Source: an uncultured Bacilli bacterium (GTDB lineage Bacteria > Bacillota_I > Bacilli_A > RF39 > UBA660). Taken from it: a stretch of 58,897 nucleotides of DNA. The translations under genes and the position numbers were made by a program. This document shows positions 54,058-58,897 of this stretch, one piece after another (the stretch's first letter is position 1; every line of letters starts with the position of its first letter). The notes beneath the pieces are model-generated. The model was given only the letters and a program-made list of their open reading frames with translations. It had not been told where the DNA came from and searched no databases. The stretch is taken from assembly GCA_944350315.1 (NCBI GenBank), contig CALVON010000013.1:1-58897 (forward strand), given 5' to 3'.

Positions 54058-54098
54058 TGTCTACATTATATTCGTAGAGTAGCTTTGATTAGAACGCT
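54058..54098. other. attR of element C
   Basis: Element half GTCTACATTATATTCGTAGA to the left of core GT (54079-54080); host half AGCTTTGATTAGAACG to the right. ATATTC here and GAATAT at attL are placed symmetrically, 12 bp apart, in the joined attP. Confidence 0.7.
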
Positions 54099-54414
54099 TG
54101 CTTTAAAACCGGATATTTTGTTATTAGATGAGCCATTTTCTGCTCTTGATTATCAAACTAGGTTAGCTGTATCTGATGATGTTTTTAAAATAATAAAGGA
54201 AACGGGAAAAACGGTTATTATGATTACTCATGATATAGCAGAAGCAATTTCAATGGCAGATAGAGTAGTTGTTTTATCTAATAGACCAGCTAAAATTAAG
54301 TCCATATATGATATTGTAATGGATGGAAAGAGTACTCCTATTAACAATCGAAAATGTAGTGAGTTTGCTCTCTATTATGACTTGATTTGGAAAGAGATTG
54401 ATGTTCATGTATAG
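54081..54414 (+). pseudogene. 3' part of ABC importer ATPase gene
   Basis: Resumes at the codon after the ABC signature (VALIRTLALKPDILLLDEPF, with Walker B and the D-loop SALD) and contains the switch His (ITHDIAEAISMAD) and the C-terminal NRPAKIKSIYDIV. Frame intact to the natural stop, which overlaps the permease start. Without the 5' part it has neither Walker A nor signature, so it is inactive while element C is present. Confidence 0.92.
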
Positions 54415-55198
54415 TAGTGAATATAAAATGTATATAAAAAAATTAAAAATTAGGAAGTTATTAGTTATAATTACACAAATTTTAATTTTGGCAATACTTT
54501 TATTTTTATGGGAATATTTATCTATTAATGAAGTAATTAATTCTTTTATTTATTCTTCTCCTTCAAGGGTGTTTACAACAATTATCAATTTGGCTAATGA
54601 TAATAATTTATTTAATCATATTTGGATAACTGTTTATGAAACATTTGTAAGTTTTTCTTTGGCTACTTTATTAGGAACATTAATGGCAATTATTCTTTGG
54701 TACAGTAAATTTTTATATAAAGTATTAGAACCATATTTGACGGTTTTAAATAGTTTGCCTAAAGTTGCACTAGGACCAATTATAATAATTTTGTGTGGTG
54801 CTAATATGAAATCAATAATAATAATGGCTTTATTAATTTCATTAATTATTACAATAACTAGTGTGTATTCTGGATTTGTAAATACAGATAAGAATAAAAT
54901 TAAATTATTAAAAAGTTTTAATGCAAGTAAATGGCAAATGTTAAGATATTTAATAATTCCAAGTAATTATCATGTAATTATTAGTAGTCTTAAGATAAAT
55001 GTTGGTATGAGTTTAGTTGGGGTAATAATGGGAGAGTTTTTAGTTTCTAAAGAGGGAATTGGTTATTTAATAAATTATGGTTCTGAAGTTTTTAATTTAA
55101 ATTTAGTATTTGCAGGTATAATTATTCTTCTTATTGTTTCTTATTTAATGTATTTAATGGTTTTATATATAGAAAAAGTGTTAATAAAAAACAATTAA
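54407..55198 (+). CDS. ABC importer permease (SsuC/TauC/ThiX-like)
   Basis: About 263 residues, BPD_transp_1 family. Six membrane helices with the cytoplasmic EAA loop (LLKSFNASKWQMLRYLIIPS) that docks on the ATPase, and YLTVLNSLPKVALGPIIIILCG typical of nitrate/sulfonate/taurine permeases. The gene is intact, unlike its two partners. Starts at 54401, 54407 and 54428 are possible; 54407 is preferred because it overlaps the ATPase stop. Its transcription from the operon promoter would have to cross 12 kb of inserted DNA. Confidence 0.88.
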   Translation: MYSSEYKMYIKKLKIRKLLVIITQILILAILLFLWEYLSINEVINSFIYSSPSRVFTTIINLANDNNLFNHIWITVYETFVSFSLATLLGTLMAIILWYSKFLYKVLEPYLTVLNSLPKVALGPIIIILCGANMKSIIIMALLISLIITITSVYSGFVNTDKNKIKLLKSFNASKWQMLRYLIIPSNYHVIISSLKINVGMSLVGVIMGEFLVSKEGIGYLINYGSEVFNLNLVFAGIIILLIVSYLMYLMVLYIEKVLIKNN

Positions 55199-55208
55199 CA
55201 CTTTTTTG
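55177..55208 (+). terminator. Intrinsic terminator of the ABC importer operon
   Basis: AGTGTTAAT pairs with ATTAACACT across an eight-base A-rich loop, followed by T6. It overlaps the permease stop. Confidence 0.85.
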
Positions 55209-55226
55209 ATATGTGATTATGGTTTA

Positions 55227-56183
55227 TTAATTTAAAAATAGATATGTATAGTAAATAATAAAAATACTAAGCATTATTAGACCTTCCTTTTTAGTTAATT
55301 TTTTATCATCTTTAGAAAATAGGTATAATGAAAGAGCAGATATCAAAATAACACTCATATCAATAATATTAAAACTTATGGTTGATATGCTTCCGAATAT
55401 TATAATAGGAAGGCATAAAACAAATCCAATATTAAAGATGTTTGTTCCTATAATGTTTCCAATGATAATATCAAATTCTTCTTTTTTGGCAGAGGTAATT
55501 GCCATTACCAATTCGGGGGTACTTGTACCAATAACGATTATTACCATGGTGATAAGTTTTTCACTTATGTTTAAATATCTTGCTATTTGAACACAATTGT
55601 TTACGGCAAAATCACTTCCTATAGATATTGCAATTAGACTTAGGATAGCTATTATAATTGATTTAGATAAATTCCATCTTGGAGGTGCAGATGATGTTTC
55701 TTTAAAGTGAATGCTTTTTTTACAGTACGTATATATATAGTGTATAAAGCTAATAAATATTAAAAATAACAAAATTGCATCGCTTCTTGAAATAGTATTT
55801 ATTGTTTTATTAAAAGTATTATCTAATAAAACAATTGAAAATATCAAGATGATTAATAGATGTAGCGGTAATTGTTTTTTTATGGTTTCACTTTTTATAT
55901 GAATTGGTTTAATTATGGATGCGATGCCGATAACTAACATCGTGTTAACTACGGTGCTTCCAATGACGTTTGCTAAAACAACATCATCATTTCCGTTTAT
56001 TAATCCTTGAAATGATATAAATAATTCAGGGGCACTTGTTCCAAATGCTACGATACTTAAAGATATAATAATCTTAGGAACTTTTAAATTAATCGCAGTT
56101 GATGAAACAGCATCTACGAAAAAATCTGCACCTTTAATTAATAGATAAAAACCAATTATTACATAAATAGTATTTGTTATCAT
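55227..56183 (-). CDS. CaCA-family Na+/Ca2+ exchanger-like antiporter (YrbG-like)
   Basis: A 318-residue protein with two inverted alpha-repeats: AFGTSAPELFISFQGL with ANVIGSTVVNTMLVIG in the first half, and VIGTSTPELVMAI with GNIIGTNIFNIGF in the second. These carry the ion-binding Glu/Ser/Thr residues of calcium:cation antiporters. Ten membrane helices. ATG at 56183 is chosen because AGAGGTGCTT is properly spaced; an upstream start adds two residues. Direction of transport (Ca2+ efflux is usual) is inferred from the family. Confidence 0.88.
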   Translation of the reverse strand: MITNTIYVIIGFYLLIKGADFFVDAVSSTAINLKVPKIIISLSIVAFGTSAPELFISFQGLINGNDDVVLANVIGSTVVNTMLVIGIASIIKPIHIKSETIKKQLPLHLLIILIFSIVLLDNTFNKTINTISRSDAILLFLIFISFIHYIYTYCKKSIHFKETSSAPPRWNLSKSIIIAILSLIAISIGSDFAVNNCVQIARYLNISEKLITMVIIVIGTSTPELVMAITSAKKEEFDIIIGNIIGTNIFNIGFVLCLPIIIFGSISTISFNIIDMSVILISALSLYLFSKDDKKLTKKEGLIMLSIFIIYYTYLFLN

Positions 56184-56277
56184 AAGCACCTCTTTATTAT
56201 TTTATATTATATAGTAGATAATATCAAAAAAATAAAAAATAAGCAATAGTAGTGTTTTATCAAAATGAAAAAAGTAC

Positions 56278-57672
56278 TTAATCGTACTTTTCTAGAATAT
56301 CTCTTGCAGCAATCAATCCAGTAGCGGCTGCTGCAACAATGTTTCCGGCTTTACCTGCTCCGTCTCCAATAAAATATATATTGTCATTTTCTAATTTAAA
56401 CTTATTGTTAGTAGTGATCTCATTACTAAAAAATTTAATTTCAGGTCCATATAGAAGTGTTTCATCATTATTTATTCCAGGCATAATTTTATCTAGGGTT
56501 TCTAAACCTTCAATAATATTTATTAAAATTCTATGTGGAAGCACTAGTGCTAAATCACCTGCAACACAGTCTTTTAAAGTTGGTTCTACGAATCCTTTAT
56601 TTATTCGTTTCCAGTTTGATCTTCGACCGTTTCGTAAATCTTTTAATGTTTGAATAATTGGTTTACCATCTCCTAAAACATTAGCAATTCTTGCAATTGA
56701 TTCTCCATACATGCGAGTGTCTGTTACTGGTTCTGTTAGGTTTACTTTAGATATAAATGCAAAATTACTATTTTTGGATTTAGTATCTTTCAAGGAGTAT
56801 CCGTTGACACAACAATATCCTTCATAACTTTCTTTAGCAACGTATCCTCCGGGGTTGGAGCAAAAAGTTCTTATTTCGTCACCATAGGTATTTGTTTTTA
56901 TAAAAATAGTTGGTTCATATAAAATTTTGCTTATATCTTCCATTATTTCTTTTCTAAATTCAACTCTTACCCCAATTTCGATACTTTGTGAGATGTATGG
57001 GATATTGTATTTATTTGCTAATTGATTAACCCATGCAGCTCCAGTGCGCCCTGGTGCGACAACTACATTTTTGGATTTAAATATATGATTTTTTCCTTTG
57101 TAGTTGCATATTATTTCATGGTTATTTTCATCGATAGTTTTAATATCAGTAACATTGCATAGTTCAATTGTTTCGACGCCATTTTTTTGAAGAAATTCAG
57201 TTAACTTTTCTATACATTCTGGTAAATGATCTGAACCGATATGTTTGTTTTTGATTATTAGTAATTTTCCTCCCATTTTAGCAATTTCTTTTTCTAATTT
57301 TTGAGCTTCTGCTATATTTGTCGGATATGTTTTTGAATCCATTCCAAATTCATTAAATATCTTTTCTGTGTCATCTATTATTTGGTAAGCATCACTTTCT
57401 GACATGTATTTAAAAAGATCAGATTTTCCTAATTTAGGAATAAAATTTAATTTACCATCAGAAAAAGTTCCTGCTCCTCCATAACCAGACAATATTTGAC
57501 ATGGGGTACAATTTATACATTTTCCTTTATTTTTAGCAATTGGGCAAATTCTATTTTTAGCGAATTTTCCTTTATCAAGTAATAATATTTTTAAATTTTT
57601 GTTATTTTTACATAATTCATATGCTGAAAATAGTCCTGCAGGACCGGCTCCAATTATAATTACATCGTACAT
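56278..57672 (-). CDS. FAD-dependent dehydrogenase (COG2509-like)
   Basis: A 464-residue flavoprotein. N-terminal FAD fold GAGPAGLFSAYEL (8-20), a Cys-rich segment ICPIAKNKGKCINCTPCQIL (about 43-62) and GGAGTFSDGKLN characteristic of uncharacterised FAD-dependent dehydrogenases of this family; C-terminal YFIGDGAGKAGNIVAAAATG completes the FAD site. Substrate unknown; the four Cys could bind a metal or Fe-S cluster, which would connect to the suf genes but is only an idea. Single gene, divergent from the hypothetical gene at 57810. Confidence 0.85.
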   Translation of the reverse strand: MYDVIIIGAGPAGLFSAYELCKNNKNLKILLLDKGKFAKNRICPIAKNKGKCINCTPCQILSGYGGAGTFSDGKLNFIPKLGKSDLFKYMSESDAYQIIDDTEKIFNEFGMDSKTYPTNIAEAQKLEKEIAKMGGKLLIIKNKHIGSDHLPECIEKLTEFLQKNGVETIELCNVTDIKTIDENNHEIICNYKGKNHIFKSKNVVVAPGRTGAAWVNQLANKYNIPYISQSIEIGVRVEFRKEIMEDISKILYEPTIFIKTNTYGDEIRTFCSNPGGYVAKESYEGYCCVNGYSLKDTKSKNSNFAFISKVNLTEPVTDTRMYGESIARIANVLGDGKPIIQTLKDLRNGRRSNWKRINKGFVEPTLKDCVAGDLALVLPHRILINIIEGLETLDKIMPGINNDETLLYGPEIKFFSNEITTNNKFKLENDNIYFIGDGAGKAGNIVAAAATGLIAARDILEKYD

Positions 57673-57761
57673 CTTATCACCGAAAATATTTTATCAAATT
57701 TAGTTTGATATGTAAATATTTTTTTATTAAACAGATTTTAAATTAATACAAAATCTTATAT

Positions 57762-57790
57762 TTGACTTTATATTCATCAATTGTTATAAT
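57762..57790 (+). promoter_or_regulatory. SigA-type promoter of the hypothetical gene at 57810
   Basis: TTGACT (57762-57767), a 17-bp spacer, and TATAAT (57785-57790). It rules out the upstream in-frame start at 57762. Confidence 0.8.
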
Positions 57791-57809
57791 AAGTCTGTAT
57801 GGTGATGTT

Positions 57810-58748
57810 ATGGGAAAAAATGATAGTAGTTGGTTAAACAATATTTTGGGAGATTTTGATAATTCGACTAGTGATGAAGAAGTTTATGAAGAAGTGTTAG
57901 AACCTATAGTGATTAATCCAGAGAAAAAAAATAGTTCAGGAAATTTTTCGGTAAACATAGAGGAGAAAGAAAAGCAAAAAGATCAAAGAAATAATTTTAA
58001 TAATGAAGGATATAAAACAGATAAAGCTCGAGAAGAAAAACAACAGCCAACTGATAATTTTGATGATGCAATATATTTTGAAAAATTGAAAACTAAAATG
58101 AGTGATAGTGTAAATAGAGTGAAATCCCTTTTCAAATTAGATGAATACAATATTGATGATTTAGCTTATGATATTACTGAACAGATATGGTCCATGGATA
58201 AAGATGATTTGCTAAACGAGACTGATCGTAATATTGATAGGGTAGTATTTTGCGTACTATCTAATATGATAGGTATTGATTATAGTGACTTTTATTGTAG
58301 AAATTACAAAGGTGTAAAACAGTTAATATTGAATTGTTTAAATACATCAAAATATTATCAGAATGAGTATATTTATAATTCTGCTTATGTTGATTCATTG
58401 ACGAATGAGTATTTATTAAAAATTTTAATTGATGAATCGTTAGTTACAAAGCAAAATATATATTGTAGATTTGATTCGGATGTGATTTTGGTAAAGGAAT
58501 TAATTGCTAATAAAAATAAAAAGACGAATAAATTAAGTGAAATTTTTGATAGTTTAAAATTGCCATTTATATTAATTTCGTTAGCATCAGGATCTGTTCC
58601 TTTGTTGGCTTCTAGTGCATATATTTTTTATTTGGATAGTTGTGACTACGAAACAAAAAAAATAATTCGTGAAGAGGATTTTAATAAAATGAATGATCTT
58701 TATCCGAAACAAGTTTTTTTTGATTTTGATGGTAAACATTCAAGGTAA
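57810..58748 (+). CDS. Hypothetical protein with acidic linker and C-terminal hydrophobic segment
   Basis: 312 residues, not recognised. ATG 57810 follows GGTGATGTT. An acidic, Ser/Asn/Glu-rich, probably disordered N-terminus (to about residue 100, with KEKQKDQRNN and REEKQQPTD) is followed by a folded helical domain (IDDLAYDITEQIWSMDKDDL, DFYCRNYKGVKQLILNC, YIYNSAYVDSLTNEYLLKIL). A hydrophobic stretch near the end (LPFILISLASGSVPLLASSA) could be one membrane anchor or a buried helix. No partner genes; it ends at its own terminator. Confidence 0.6.
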   Translation: MGKNDSSWLNNILGDFDNSTSDEEVYEEVLEPIVINPEKKNSSGNFSVNIEEKEKQKDQRNNFNNEGYKTDKAREEKQQPTDNFDDAIYFEKLKTKMSDSVNRVKSLFKLDEYNIDDLAYDITEQIWSMDKDDLLNETDRNIDRVVFCVLSNMIGIDYSDFYCRNYKGVKQLILNCLNTSKYYQNEYIYNSAYVDSLTNEYLLKILIDESLVTKQNIYCRFDSDVILVKELIANKNKKTNKLSEIFDSLKLPFILISLASGSVPLLASSAYIFYLDSCDYETKKIIREEDFNKMNDLYPKQVFFDFDGKHSR

Positions 58749-58772
58749 AATTACGTTAAGTAATTTTTTTTA
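58746..58772 (+). terminator. Intrinsic terminator after the last gene
   Basis: AATTAC (58749-58754) pairs with GTAATT (58760-58765), followed by T8. Confidence 0.7.
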
Positions 58773-58773
58773 T

Positions 58774-58822
58774 TTTTTGTTCCGAGTTAGGAACAAAAAT
58801 AAAACCACCTGCTATGCAGGTG
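58774..58822. repeat. Two adjacent hairpins, possible left end of an IS200-like element
   Basis: TTTTTGTTCC pairs with GGAACAAAAA (58774-58783 and 58790-58799), then CACCTGC pairs with GCAGGTG across TAT (58806-58812 and 58816-58822). Downstream, TATAAT at 58877-58882 could be a -10 element. Subterminal hairpins before a promoter recall IS200/IS605 left ends, but the transposase would lie beyond the window. Confidence 0.35.
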
Positions 58823-58897
58823 AGAAATCAAAAAGCAAGAGCGGTCAGTAATGAACATATTTATCTCTTCCTATGCTATAATGAAAATGTCAGTCAA

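Larger units (their letters stand above)
44508..54080. mobile_element. LSR element C, 9,571 bp, metal-resistance cargo, within ABC ATPase gene
   Basis: AGAGT occurs at both junctions (44505-44509 and 54076-54080); symmetry of the joined ends centres the crossover on GT. Excision restores the host frame. Contents: an unknown 130-residue ORF, the Cu/Cd/Zn resistance operon with its repressor, a decayed MobV relaxase, a small ORF, an LSR and a BRO-type gene. The MobV remnant suggests that the cargo came in through a mobilisable plasmid-like element. Confidence 0.9.

Noticed and set aside
1-58897. Mycoplasma-type genetic code (TGA as Trp)
   Set aside because: Trp is encoded by TGG, the Trp tRNA has CCA, TGA ends several genes, and prfB (RF2) is present with its UGA-based control.

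Overview
The window is strongly AT-rich (by eye well under one third G+C) and reads as the chromosome of a spore-forming, low-G+C Bacillota, probably a gut Bacilli-type lineage. Support: a GerA-type germinant receptor operon, CwlJ cortex hydrolase, a collagen-like exosporium-type protein, an Agr quorum-sensing locus, a sufCDSU run, and prfB with a programmed frameshift. TGA is a stop and Trp is TGG, so this is the standard bacterial code and not the Mycoplasma code.

Layout. 1-3694: right part of a large-serine-recombinase (LSR) element carrying a complete retron (phosphoribosyltransferase-like effector, msr-msd ncRNA, reverse transcriptase); it is inserted in an amidase gene whose 3' part with four LysM repeats follows. 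4.7-14.6 kb: collagen-like protein, small membrane proteins, serine hydrolase, C26 amidotransferase, tRNA-Trp, cwlJ, and the gerA/C/B operon. 14.8-19.05 kb: S41 protease, then agrA-agrC convergent with agrB-agrD; the 38-residue AgrD precursor was found by hand. 19.2-40.3 kb: core genes asnB, ftsK/spoIIIE, prfB, two YitT proteins, ftsE-ftsX, pyrH, tRNA-Asn, a HerA-like ATPase, sufC-D-S-U, a Ca2+-type P-ATPase and a nucleotidyltransferase.

40.4-55.2 kb: one ABC importer operon (substrate-binding protein, ATPase, permease) broken twice by LSR elements. Element B (2,717 bp) lies in the binding-protein gene and carries an LSR, a small ORF and an FkbM-type methyltransferase. Element C (9,571 bp) lies in the ATPase gene, just after its ABC signature, and carries copper (copA, copZ) and Cd/Zn (P-ATPase, separate HMA protein, CadC/ArsR repressor) resistance, a decayed MobV relaxase, an LSR and a BRO-type protein. 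Joining the flanks at the inferred core dinucleotides (GA for B, GT for C) restores both host frames exactly, and the reconstituted attP sites show dyad symmetry. 55.2-58.9 kb: CaCA exchanger, FAD-dependent dehydrogenase, a hypothetical protein, and hairpins at the right edge that may begin an IS200-like element.

Most notable: (i) the retron nested between recombinase and attachment site of an integrating element, its a1/a2 stem spanning the effector stop and the RT start codon; (ii) three LSR elements each splitting a gene, two in neighbouring genes of one operon; (iii) several element genes with good Shine-Dalgarno sequences followed by ATT or ATA instead of ATG; (iv) an AgrD with an unusual second Cys at the presumed C-terminus of the signal peptide.
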